Shown here: positions 6,714 through 15,461 of the stretch, piece after piece
Position numbering within the stretch: the first letter of the stretch is position 1
Layout of the letters: the number at the start of each line of letters is the position of its first letter
Assembly (NCBI GenBank): GCA_023248215.1
Contig: JAHFEW010000020.1
Location: 1 to 57,410 of the forward strand
DNA from: Nitrospira sp.
Lineage (GTDB): Bacteria > Nitrospirota > Nitrospiria > Nitrospirales > Nitrospiraceae
DNA length: 57,410 bases
Reading direction: 5' to 3'
Notes under the pieces: model-generated
Databases searched by the model: none
What the model saw: only the letters and a program-made list of their open reading frames with translations
Told to the model about the DNA's origin: nothing
Translations under genes and position numbers: made by a program

Positions 6714-8780
6714 ATGAATGCTGAATTAAAGAAGGCTGGGCATCCCATGCTGGCTGCGCTCCTGACCGTCAGCCTCAGCAGCTTCGCTGATGCAGAGGCA
6801 GCAACGGTGTCCGTTGATGAATCCCACGCTTCCGCCGTCAGTGACGAGCTTCAACTTTTGAAGGAAGAAGAGACCGTGAGCATTGCCTCGCGTTATGAGC
6901 AGCCGATCTCACAAGCGCCGTCGAATGTCTACGTGATCACCGATGAGGATATTCGACAATCAGGAGCGCCGGATCTGCCGACGGTGTTGCGCCGCGTACC
7001 CGGCCTAGAGGTCATGCAAATGACCGGCGCCGACTTCAACGTGAGTGCGCGGGGAAATAATCAACCCTTCGCAAACAAAATGTTGGTCATGGTAGACGGA
7101 CGCTCGATCTATGTCGATGTGCAGGGGAACGTGTTTTGGAAATCGATCCCGGTCACGCTCCCGGAGATCAAGCGCATCGAGGTGTTGAAAGGCCCTGCCT
7201 CCGCGGTCTATGGGTTCAACGCCTTCGACGGGGTGATCAACATCATCACCAAGTCGCCGGAGGAAATGAAGGGCACCACGCTCCAATTCGGCGGCGGAGA
7301 GCAAGGGACGATCAGCAGTGCGGCTATCCATGCAGGCACAGTCGGCAAGTTCGGCTATCGACTCTCTGTCGGCCGAGATCAGACTCAGCAGTGGCGAAAT
7401 GGAGACGCCCTCGCCTTTCGCTCTCACAAATTCAATGTGCAGACCGAATATGCCTTGTCATCGGTTTCAAAACTTCAGGTATCCGGAGGACTGGTCGAAA
7501 CCAATCGCTATGATGGGCAGGTCGGCGAAGTCACAAGTAATTCCATTCGTCCGTCCCTCGGCTATGCCAACGTCCTCTATGAACAGGGGGCGTTCCTCGT
7601 TCGGGCCTGGTGGTCGGGTTATACCGACGACCCGACGACTAGCCCTAGCCCCCAACTGGTCAACCTGCTCCGCATTACCGATCGCAACGGCAGTTCAACC
7701 AATCCCTTCTCCGGAAACACCTATAACGTGGATGTGCAACATGCGGCGAATCTCTGGGCGACGAACCGGATGCTGTACGGCCTCACCTATCGTCACAACT
7801 CCCTGTCGAGCAGCGCCATCGACCAATTCAGCCGGGAAGACCGGCTGGGGCTGTTCATCCAGGACGAATGGCATGCAACGTCGGCACTGACCATTGTTTC
7901 CGGCATTCGTTACGACCTGCATACCCAGATCAACGGCACCTGGAGCCCACGTGTGGCGATTCTCTATCAGCCGCTGGAAGGCCATACCTTTCATCTTTCC
8001 GGGTCGGTCGCCTATCGCCCCCCGACCCTCTTTGAATCACATCAAGACCAGCGCGTGACCACGTCGATTCCCACGGGATTGCCACCTCCCTTTCCACCCG
8101 TATTCTCCTCGACCGTCCCGGTCACAGGATCGACCAGGCTCGCTCCCGAACAAATCATTTCTTATGAGGCCGGGTATCAAGGGTGGTACTGGAAACATCG
8201 CCTGAGAGTCCGCGCCGATCTGTTCTTCAACCATATCTCCGATTTGATCGGCAGCCGTATTGGGCCCAGCGGGGCCTCTGAATTCGTCAATGACCAAGGG
8301 TCCGCAGACGTCTACGGGGGCGAAGCCGGCGTGGAAGTCTTGGCCACGAAGTGGTTGAGCGGGTTCGCGAACTACGCCTATGAAGAAATCGGCCAAAACT
8401 TCGCGGGCACGGTGCGGAGGGGTGCACCAAGATCCAAGGTCAGCGCGGGCCTCAGAACCGAATGGGAGAACGGCCTCAGCGGAGAGATCAGCTACTACTA
8501 TGTCGGCGCGGCCACCTATCCAGTCGCGCAGACATTCACGCTCCTCGCCAATATCCCCACCACCGGTGTGACTGTCCCATCCGACCGCGTCGGCAGCTAC
8601 AACCTTCTGAACCTGCGCGCAGGATATCGCTTCTGGCAGGAGAAGGCGGCCGCCGGCTACATGCGCGATGCCGAGGTCGCAGTCTCGGTCTTCAATGCGC
8701 TGAACGACGAACACAAGGAACATCCGCTCGGAGACACCATCGGCAGACGGGTGATGGGCTGGGTGACCCTCAGATTTTAG
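6714..8780 (+). CDS. TonB-dependent outer-membrane receptor
   Basis: The protein has 688 residues. A signal peptide (MLAALLTVSLSSFADA) is followed by a TonB-box-like acidic stretch (about residues 45-60). The plug domain (about 62-170) has SNVYVITDEDIRQSG, VLRRVPGLEV, MVDGRSIYVD, the IKRIEVLKGPASAVYG core and NIITK. A 22-strand-type barrel follows, ending VMGWVTLRF with the terminal Phe expected for BAM assembly. It resembles siderophore and BtuB-like receptors; the ligand cannot be read from sequence. An in-frame ATG at 6747 is an alternative start. A decayed copy lies directly upstream. The downstream sensory genes begin 32 bp after its stop, suggesting that ligand uptake and sensing are linked. 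Confidence 0.9.
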   Translation: MNAELKKAGHPMLAALLTVSLSSFADAEAATVSVDESHASAVSDELQLLKEEETVSIASRYEQPISQAPSNVYVITDEDIRQSGAPDLPTVLRRVPGLEVMQMTGADFNVSARGNNQPFANKMLVMVDGRSIYVDVQGNVFWKSIPVTLPEIKRIEVLKGPASAVYGFNAFDGVINIITKSPEEMKGTTLQFGGGEQGTISSAAIHAGTVGKFGYRLSVGRDQTQQWRNGDALAFRSHKFNVQTEYALSSVSKLQVSGGLVETNRYDGQVGEVTSNSIRPSLGYANVLYEQGAFLVRAWWSGYTDDPTTSPSPQLVNLLRITDRNGSSTNPFSGNTYNVDVQHAANLWATNRMLYGLTYRHNSLSSSAIDQFSREDRLGLFIQDEWHATSALTIVSGIRYDLHTQINGTWSPRVAILYQPLEGHTFHLSGSVAYRPPTLFESHQDQRVTTSIPTGLPPPFPPVFSSTVPVTGSTRLAPEQIISYEAGYQGWYWKHRLRVRADLFFNHISDLIGSRIGPSGASEFVNDQGSADVYGGEAGVEVLATKWLSGFANYAYEEIGQNFAGTVRRGAPRSKVSAGLRTEWENGLSGEISYYYVGAATYPVAQTFTLLANIPTTGVTVPSDRVGSYNLLNLRAGYRFWQEKAAAGYMRDAEVAVSVFNALNDEHKEHPLGDTIGRRVMGWVTLRF

Positions 8781-8812
8781 TGTACGAGCCCACAGGGACT
8801 CGGGAGGATGCG

Positions 8813-11800
8813 ATGGCACCAACAACGTTGACTCAATCCATTCTCGTTGTGGACGACGATCCGGATATCGTCCTGGCTTTGCAAGACTTTCTCGACCATG
8901 ACGGCTATGACGTGAGCGTGGCCGGCACCTGCGCCGAAGCCCTTTCACAGACGAGCACGCACCACTATAACGCTGTGTTGTTGGATCTGGGCCTGCCGGA
9001 CGGAGATGGTTCCTCGGTGCTCCGCACGCTGCAAGAGCTGCAACCGCAGTTGCCGGTGATCATCCTCACGGCCTATACCAGTGCCGATCGCACGGTCGGG
9101 TCGCTGACGCAAGGGGCCTTCGCCTACCTCACGAAACCCTACAATAGAGATGAATTACGAGCCGTCCTGCAACGGGCGGTCGGAGTCCAGGCTCTGGCCG
9201 CCAAAGCGGAGCAAGCTGAACATGCACTGAGCGAGAGCGAAGCGCGGTTCCGGTCGCTGGTCGAGGCGGCGACCGACTCCATTGTTTTGGCGGATCACAA
9301 AGGTAATATCCTTTCCTGGAATCCAGCCGCATCCCGCCTGTTCGGGTATACAGACGACGAAGTCCACGGGCGATCCCTGACCATGTTGATGCCGGTACGC
9401 CACCGGGCTGCTCATGAGCGCGGCCTCGCACGCGTCAGAGAAACCGGCCAATCCCGCCTCATCGGCCGTCTGGTGGAACTGGAGGGATTGCGCAAGGACG
9501 GCAGCGAGTTCCCGATAGAGCTGTCGCTCGCGACGTGGAAGACCGACGATGCGGTCTTCTACAGCGGCATCATTCGCGACATTACCCAACGCCGTCTGGC
9601 AGAGGAAATTCTCGACCGCCTTCGCCATCTGCACGAAGTCATTCTCACGCAAGCAGGCGAGGGCATCTACGGGTTGAATGCCGCCGGATTGACGACATTC
9701 GTCAATCCGACCGCTGCCCGGCTGCTCGAATACGAACCCTCCGAGCTACTCGAACAGCCGATGCATGCGCTCCTCCATCACTCACGGCCTGACGGCAGCC
9801 CCTACCCGCGCGAGGACTGTCCGATCTATGCGGCGCTGCGCGACGGCTTGGTCCATCGCGTCGCCACCGACGTCTTCTGGCGCAAAGACGGCACCAGCCT
9901 GCCCGTGGAATACGTCAGCACACCGATTGTGGAGAAGGGCGTCGTGGCCGGGGCCGTCTTGGTGTTCCGCGACATCACCGAACGCAAGGAAGCCGAACGC
10001 GCCGTCGAGGAGAGCCAGGAACGGTTTCGTCAGTTGGCTGAACACATCAAGGAAGTGTTCTGGATCACCGATCCGACGAAGCATCGGATGATCTATATCA
10101 GTCCGGGCTACGAAACCGTGTGGGGGCGTTCCTGCGAAAGTCTGTACGCCTCGCCCCAATCGTGGATGGAGGCCATCCATCCCGACGACCGGCAACGGAT
10201 ACAGGACGCCGCCGTGAATCGCCAGAGCCTGGGCGCCTACGACGAAGAATATCGGATCCTGCGCCCCGATGGGTCGTTGCGATGGATCTGGGATCGCGCC
10301 TTCCCGATCCCTGACGCGTCGGGAACGGTCTATCGCATCGTGGGCTTCGCTGAAGACATCACGGATCACAAGCGGGTCGAAGCGGCGTTGGTCGAGAGCG
10401 AACGACGGTATCGGGCGCTGTTCGACGACAATCCCTCCATGTATTTCATGGTGGATGTGGAAGGCAGGGTGCTGTCGGTCAACCGCTTCGGCGCCGAGCG
10501 ACTCGGTTATCAGGTGGAGGAACTCCTCGGTTCGCAGGTGTTGGACGTGTTTTACCAAGACGATCGGGACGCAGTGCGCCGCAATCTTACCGCCTGTCTG
10601 GCTGAGATGGGACAACCCAAACGGTGGGAATTTCGTAAAGTCCGGAAGGACGGCCGTGTGATCTGGGTGCGGGAAACCGCCCAGGCCGTGCGCAATGACC
10701 AGCAGCTCCCGGTGGTGCTGATTGTGTGCGAGGATATTACTGCCATCAAGGAAACCGAGCTCGCGCTACGCGACAGCGAGGAGGTCACCAATCAAATCCT
10801 GCGCAGCAGCGCCGACTGCATCAAGGTGTTGGATCTGGAAGGCCGGCTGCAATACATGAACGACGCCGGTCAAACGCTGTTACAAATCAGTGATCTCGCC
10901 ACCTATGTCAACAAGCCCTGGAGGGATTTTTGGGAAGGGGATGATCGAGACGCAGCCTTAGCCGCCCTGGAAGCGGCCAAGGCCGGCGAGATCGGCAAAT
11001 TCGTCGGGTTCTGTCCGACCACCAGCGGACAAGCGAAATGGTGGGATGTGCAGGTCACCCCCATGCTCGATACACAGGGCCACATCCGACGCCTTCTGGC
11101 GATCTCCCGTGATATCACCGACCACAAACAGGTCCAGGAATCCCTGCGTGCCAGCGAGGAACGGCTGGAACATGTCATCCGCGGATCCAGCGACGGGTTT
11201 TGGGACGGCCATGTACTCCAGGGAGAGGCCTGGCACTCGCCGTCCACCCCGGTCTGGTGGTCGCCGCGCGTACGCGAGATGCTGGGGTACAGCGAGCAGG
11301 AGTTCCCCAATGTCCTGGGGAGCTGGACGTCCCGGCTGCATCCTGAGGATCGCGAGGGAGTCTTCCAGCGTCTCACCGCCTGTCTCGAACAGGGCGTCTC
11401 CCAATACGACGTCGAATACCGTCTACTGAACAAACAGGGCGAGTACCAATGGGTTCACGCTCGCGCCGAAGTGATGCAGCGGGACGAGCAGGGCCACGGC
11501 GTCCGCATGGCGGGCTCTCTGCAATGCATCACGGAACGCAAACGGGCAGAAGAGCAGCTCCGGGTCAGCGAAGAGCGGTTGCGCATGGCCCTCACCGCCT
11601 CGGAGGTCGGCATCTTGGATTGGGACATGCGGTCAGGCCACCTCTATTGCTCCGCCGGCGTCGAAGCGCTGTTCGGCCTGGCTGCCGGTTCTTTCCTTGG
11701 CACCTACGACGCCTACATCGATGCCATGTATCTGGAAGATCGCGGCGCAGTCATGGCGAGCATCGATCAGAGTCTACGCGACCAGGCTTCCGTCAACATC

Positions 11801-11929
11801 AGGCATCGCGTCGTGTGGCCCGATGGCACCTTGCATTGGCTGGCCTGGACCGGTCGGATCCATCGAGATGCGGAGGGAATCGCCACGCGTGTACTGGGCA
11901 TCGTTCACGAAACGAAGGGACCTATCTAG
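8813..11929 (+). CDS. REC-PAS7 sensory protein without kinase domain
   Basis: The protein has 1038 residues from the ATG at 8813, with GGGAGG just upstream. An N-terminal receiver domain (ILVVDDDPDI, phospho-acceptor Asp58 in LLDLGLPD, KPYN) is followed by seven successive PAS/PAC units, each introduced by an E(S/A)E.R.R-like helix and most closed by a DIT.xK or DITxRK motif. Units start at roughly residues 140, 265, 395, 520, 640, 770 and 905. The protein ends inside the last PAC (GIVHETKGPI) with no HisKA, ATPase, GGDEF or DNA-binding output. It has no membrane helices and is presumably cytoplasmic. It probably works with the two kinases downstream as a phospho-receiver and ligand or redox platform (inference). 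The PAS cofactors are unknown. Confidence 0.9.
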   Translation: MAPTTLTQSILVVDDDPDIVLALQDFLDHDGYDVSVAGTCAEALSQTSTHHYNAVLLDLGLPDGDGSSVLRTLQELQPQLPVIILTAYTSADRTVGSLTQGAFAYLTKPYNRDELRAVLQRAVGVQALAAKAEQAEHALSESEARFRSLVEAATDSIVLADHKGNILSWNPAASRLFGYTDDEVHGRSLTMLMPVRHRAAHERGLARVRETGQSRLIGRLVELEGLRKDGSEFPIELSLATWKTDDAVFYSGIIRDITQRRLAEEILDRLRHLHEVILTQAGEGIYGLNAAGLTTFVNPTAARLLEYEPSELLEQPMHALLHHSRPDGSPYPREDCPIYAALRDGLVHRVATDVFWRKDGTSLPVEYVSTPIVEKGVVAGAVLVFRDITERKEAERAVEESQERFRQLAEHIKEVFWITDPTKHRMIYISPGYETVWGRSCESLYASPQSWMEAIHPDDRQRIQDAAVNRQSLGAYDEEYRILRPDGSLRWIWDRAFPIPDASGTVYRIVGFAEDITDHKRVEAALVESERRYRALFDDNPSMYFMVDVEGRVLSVNRFGAERLGYQVEELLGSQVLDVFYQDDRDAVRRNLTACLAEMGQPKRWEFRKVRKDGRVIWVRETAQAVRNDQQLPVVLIVCEDITAIKETELALRDSEEVTNQILRSSADCIKVLDLEGRLQYMNDAGQTLLQISDLATYVNKPWRDFWEGDDRDAALAALEAAKAGEIGKFVGFCPTTSGQAKWWDVQVTPMLDTQGHIRRLLAISRDITDHKQVQESLRASEERLEHVIRGSSDGFWDGHVLQGEAWHSPSTPVWWSPRVREMLGYSEQEFPNVLGSWTSRLHPEDREGVFQRLTACLEQGVSQYDVEYRLLNKQGEYQWVHARAEVMQRDEQGHGVRMAGSLQCITERKRAEEQLRVSEERLRMALTASEVGILDWDMRSGHLYCSAGVEALFGLAAGSFLGTYDAYIDAMYLEDRGAVMASIDQSLRDQASVNIRHRVVWPDGTLHWLAWTGRIHRDAEGIATRVLGIVHETKGPI

Positions 11930-11986
11930 GCCGGCCTGATTCAGCCACTTCACATGAGGTCGGCGGGTTCAGCGAGGACGTAGATT

Positions 11987-12955
11987 GTGACACTCGTGCG
12001 GATACAACCGGCGTTCATGCTACCCTCTACTGGGCGGCTGCGCCGATGGCTGCAGAGGAGCATGGCCATGCTCCTCTGGCTGCTGCTCTGCCCTGCCCTG
12101 GCCTCGGCGACGGACATCGTCATTCTGAAATCATCTGACATCGCCGCCTATAACCAGGCGCTGAGCGGGTTCAAAGCCACTCTGCCGAGCGGGGTCGTGC
12201 TTTCTGAGTACGATTTGCAGGGAGATTTGGAGAAGGGCCGGAAATTGGCACGCAAGATCCGGGCATCCGACCCGGCCCTTGTGTTCGCCGTCGGGTTGAA
12301 AGCGGCGAAGGCGGCACAACTCGAGATCGTCGATATCCCGGTGGTCTATTCCATGGTATTGGATCCGGCCAAGTATGGGCTCAACACCCCGAACATGACC
12401 GGCATTCTCCTGGAGGTGCCTATTGAACGGCAACTGGCGACGATTCGGGCTGTGCTGCCCAATCTCAAACGCCTCGGCACCCTCTACGATCCGTCCAAGA
12501 CGGCCGCCCTCATTGAGGAGTCCAAGCGCTTGCTCAAATCGAACGGGATTGAACTCATCCCGACTCAAGTCACGAATGAGCGGGATGTTCCCAGCGCGCT
12601 GCGCTCGTTGCTGCCTTCGGTGGGCGCGTTGTGGCTCGTCCCCGACTCCACGGTCCTGACCGATGAGTCCCTACGCTTTATCTTGAATACGGCGTTGGAA
12701 GAACGCGTACCGGTCATCGGGTTCTCCCGTGAGTTTGCGCGAAGCGGGGCCTTTCTGTGCCTGTCCGTCAACTACGGCGATATCGGGCGACAGGCCGGTC
12801 AACTCGCCCGCAAGATCATCGACGGCCAGGTCTCGCTGCCCATGAGACCCTTGCACCCGGACCGCATTGAAATGAGCCTGAATCTCAAGACCGCAAAGTT
12901 CCTTGCTCTCGAGATCCCCAAGGACCTCGAGAGCAAGGCCGACGAGGTCTATTGA
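11987..12955 (+). CDS. Periplasmic ABC-type substrate-binding protein (ABC_sub_bind family)
   Basis: The protein has 322 residues from a GTG at 11987 with GAGGACG upstream; an ATG at 12017 is also possible. A signal peptide (AMLLWLLLCPALASA) precedes a two-lobed binding-protein fold of the PF04392 type: TDIVILKSSDIAAYNQAL, the VFAVGLKAAKAA loop, PVVYSMVLDP, TGILLEVPIERQL and the hinge-region IGFSREFARSG. Members normally feed ABC importers, but no permease or ATPase gene is near. The stop codon overlaps the start of the membrane kinase gene, so it more likely presents a ligand to that kinase than to a transporter. Ligand unknown. Confidence 0.85.
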   Translation: MTLVRIQPAFMLPSTGRLRRWLQRSMAMLLWLLLCPALASATDIVILKSSDIAAYNQALSGFKATLPSGVVLSEYDLQGDLEKGRKLARKIRASDPALVFAVGLKAAKAAQLEIVDIPVVYSMVLDPAKYGLNTPNMTGILLEVPIERQLATIRAVLPNLKRLGTLYDPSKTAALIEESKRLLKSNGIELIPTQVTNERDVPSALRSLLPSVGALWLVPDSTVLTDESLRFILNTALEERVPVIGFSREFARSGAFLCLSVNYGDIGRQAGQLARKIIDGQVSLPMRPLHPDRIEMSLNLKTAKFLALEIPKDLESKADEVY

Positions 12956-15273
12956 TGAAAGGACCCATCGTGAGAGACCCTACTTCCCATAAGAAAATAT
13001 CGCCATTCTCTCGATCCGGTCTGGGACGGTTTATCAGTCTCCGGATGAAATTCGTGGTGTTTTTCAGTTTGATCATCATCCTGACCTGCTCGGGAATGAG
13101 TTGGTACTTCATTCACAGCAAGCGCCTCGCGATGACCGAGCGTGTAAGGGACCTGGGAACCATCCTGGTCAAGAACCTCGCTCACAACGTGCGCTATGGG
13201 ATCATCATCGAGGAGCGCGTCATTCTGGAGCAGTTCATCGATGGTGTGATGGAAGTCGATGAGGTGGTCTACGCCATGATCACTGGCGCCGACGGCCAGG
13301 TCCTCGCCGCGAAGAGCAAAGGCAAACTCGGCAGCCCCCTCGGCAGCCTGCGATCGGCCGAACAGCCCTTCTACCCGCGTCCCGACATTGCGGAATTGCT
13401 GATCAAGGCGCCCGGCTCGGAACCAACCGTCACACGCCTTCGGCTCAGCGGCTCGGACACCATTCCCCTGCAGGAACAGGACTCGACACTTCCCTTCTCG
13501 ACATCCGGTGTTCGAGAAGAGAGCTTCTACGATTTCGCCATCCCTGTCTTGAAGCGCTCGGAATCCCGTCTTGAAGCACTGGCGCTCCAGGACGAGGAGA
13601 CTCGGAAAACGCGAGCGTCTCAACCGACCCACCAAGCCTTCGGCGTCGTACAAATCGGTCTGACCGAGGTGCCGATGCAACGCGAACTGGCGAAGGTCCT
13701 GCGCAATTTCCTCCTCCTCACGCTGGGCATCATCACGACCGGCATTCTCTTCACGAGTCTCCTGGCTCGCCGAATCATTACCCCCTTGCGCAATCTCGCC
13801 GCAGGCGCGCGCAAAGTCGGCGAAGGCGATCTCTCCACCGTTGTCGTGCCGACGACGCAGGACGAGGTGGGCCAATTGACCGCGCTCTTCAATCTCATGA
13901 CCAAATCACTCCAGGAGCGCGACCAGGCGATCTCCTCAAATCTTGAAACGATCCAGAGGCATGTCACGCAATTGACGACATTGAATCAATCCAGCGCCGC
14001 GATTACCTCCACGCTGGACCTTGATCGGCTCCTCTCGACCGTGTTGCAGTTACTGAGCGGGAATCTGGGATTCGCTCGAATGGTCCTGTTCCTGTGGGAC
14101 AGTGAGCGCGGCATTGCGACCGTGGGACAGGTCTTCGGAATGCTCCCTGAAGACGAAGTGACCGTCCGACAATTGGTCATCCCTGTGCGCGATGACGGCG
14201 GCATTGCCGCGGAACTCTTGATCCACGGCAAACCACTGGTGGTGTCGAACCTGGATACGGTCGCCGATCGCATCTCACCCGCGGTGCTGCCGCTGCTTCG
14301 TCACTTGGGAATTTTCTCATTCGTCGGAGTGCCGCTCCGCAGCAGTCAGCAACGGATTCTCGGCTACCTAGGCGCCGATCGCGGGACCCTACCCTGCACC
14401 CAGGAGGACCTGGATCTCCTGGTGACCATTGCCAGCCACGTGGCGGTGGCCGTCGACAACGCGCGCGCCTATACCGAACTGGCCATCTTGACGGAAGACC
14501 TCGAACGACGTGTGCAGGACCGGACCCATGAGCTGCAGACGGCGAACGAACGTCTCCAGGAGCATGATCGACGGCGCTCGAAATTCGTGTCCGTCGCCTC
14601 TCATGAACTACGCACGCCGATGACCTCCATCAAAGGATTCGTCGAGAACATGCTGGATGGGCTGACGGGGCAACTCTCCGAACGGCAAGAGCACTATCTG
14701 CAGCGCATCAAACACAACGTGGATCGTCTGACTCGGATCATCAACCAACTGCTGGACTGGTCCCGGCTGGATGTCGGACGGATCGACATCAAACCCGAAC
14801 CGCTCCCCATCAGCGAGTTCGTGACGGACGTGGTGGAAAGTTTCCAGACGCTCGCGGCGGAGAAGTCCATGGTGCTGGAGGTGACCCCCTGTGATCAGGC
14901 ACTCATGGTTCGCGCCGATCGCGACAAACTCGAACAGATCCTCTGGAATCTTGTCGGCAACGCCATTAAGTTTACTCCCAAATCCGGACGCGTCTCGGTC
15001 AAGTGTGATGTGCGGGACGGCGGGGTTGTCCAGATTGCGGTCTCCGACACTGGCTGCGGGATTGCGCCCCACGAGTTACCCAAAGTGTTCAACGAATTTT
15101 CCAAAGTGGAATCGGCCCTGCCGACCTCTCAAGGGGCCCAACTCGGCCTCTTCATCACGAAAAGTCTCGTGAGTCTCCATGGGGGGCAGATGTGGGTCGA
15201 GAGCCGGTTGGGTGTCGGCACGCAGTTTTTTTTCACCTTGCCGATCGAACCTGCGCCGCCACCGAAACAGTAA
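12955..15273 (+). CDS. Membrane histidine kinase with HAMP and GAF domains
   Basis: The protein has 772 residues; its ATG shares one base with the previous TGA, so translation is likely coupled. The order is: first membrane helix (about 24-44, FVVFFSLIIILTCSGMSWYF), a periplasmic sensor of about 200 residues, second helix (about 250-270), HAMP, GAF (about 345-510), a coiled linker, HisKA with His550 in SVASHELRTPM, and a HATPase with the N-box NLVGNAIKF and G-boxes DTGCGIAP and QLGLFITKSLV. It autophosphorylates and would pass phosphate to one of the receivers in this operon. The periplasmic part and the coupled binding-protein gene suggest that it reads the liganded binding protein. Confidence 0.9.
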   Translation: MKGPIVRDPTSHKKISPFSRSGLGRFISLRMKFVVFFSLIIILTCSGMSWYFIHSKRLAMTERVRDLGTILVKNLAHNVRYGIIIEERVILEQFIDGVMEVDEVVYAMITGADGQVLAAKSKGKLGSPLGSLRSAEQPFYPRPDIAELLIKAPGSEPTVTRLRLSGSDTIPLQEQDSTLPFSTSGVREESFYDFAIPVLKRSESRLEALALQDEETRKTRASQPTHQAFGVVQIGLTEVPMQRELAKVLRNFLLLTLGIITTGILFTSLLARRIITPLRNLAAGARKVGEGDLSTVVVPTTQDEVGQLTALFNLMTKSLQERDQAISSNLETIQRHVTQLTTLNQSSAAITSTLDLDRLLSTVLQLLSGNLGFARMVLFLWDSERGIATVGQVFGMLPEDEVTVRQLVIPVRDDGGIAAELLIHGKPLVVSNLDTVADRISPAVLPLLRHLGIFSFVGVPLRSSQQRILGYLGADRGTLPCTQEDLDLLVTIASHVAVAVDNARAYTELAILTEDLERRVQDRTHELQTANERLQEHDRRRSKFVSVASHELRTPMTSIKGFVENMLDGLTGQLSERQEHYLQRIKHNVDRLTRIINQLLDWSRLDVGRIDIKPEPLPISEFVTDVVESFQTLAAEKSMVLEVTPCDQALMVRADRDKLEQILWNLVGNAIKFTPKSGRVSVKCDVRDGGVVQIAVSDTGCGIAPHELPKVFNEFSKVESALPTSQGAQLGLFITKSLVSLHGGQMWVESRLGVGTQFFFTLPIEPAPPPKQ

Positions 15274-15315
15274 GCTCACTTTCCACCGCTCATGCAATAT
15301 CACCCGCCCACACTG

Positions 15316-15329
15316 TATCTGATCCGATA
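15316..15329. promoter_or_regulatory. TATC-N6-GATA motif upstream of the second kinase
   Basis: TATCTGATCCGATA lies in the 188-bp gap between the two kinase genes. Its reverse complement differs by one base from TATCGAATCAGATA at 5060-5073. The longer word CTGTATCTGA also occurs at 5785. It is a candidate shared operator; the rest of the gap (15274-15461) shows no gene. Confidence 0.4.
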
Positions 15330-15461
15330 ATGCACGCATTCATTTGAACAGACCCGCTTCCTTCCTCCGACACGTGAAGCAAACCAAGACGATCAGGACC
15401 GTCTGCAGAATCAATAGGTTGCTCGATCCGCTCCCATGCGCTTCACGTTCGAGGACGCGGC

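Noticed and set aside
8462-8812. An N-terminal extension of the REC-PAS7 protein
   Set aside because: The extension overlaps the receptor gene in another frame; the ATG at 8813 has GGGAGG upstream and starts right before the receiver domain.
12949-13875. A 308-codon frame opposite the membrane kinase gene
   Set aside because: It is antisense to a well-supported kinase and rich in His, Glu and Arg; no start signal.
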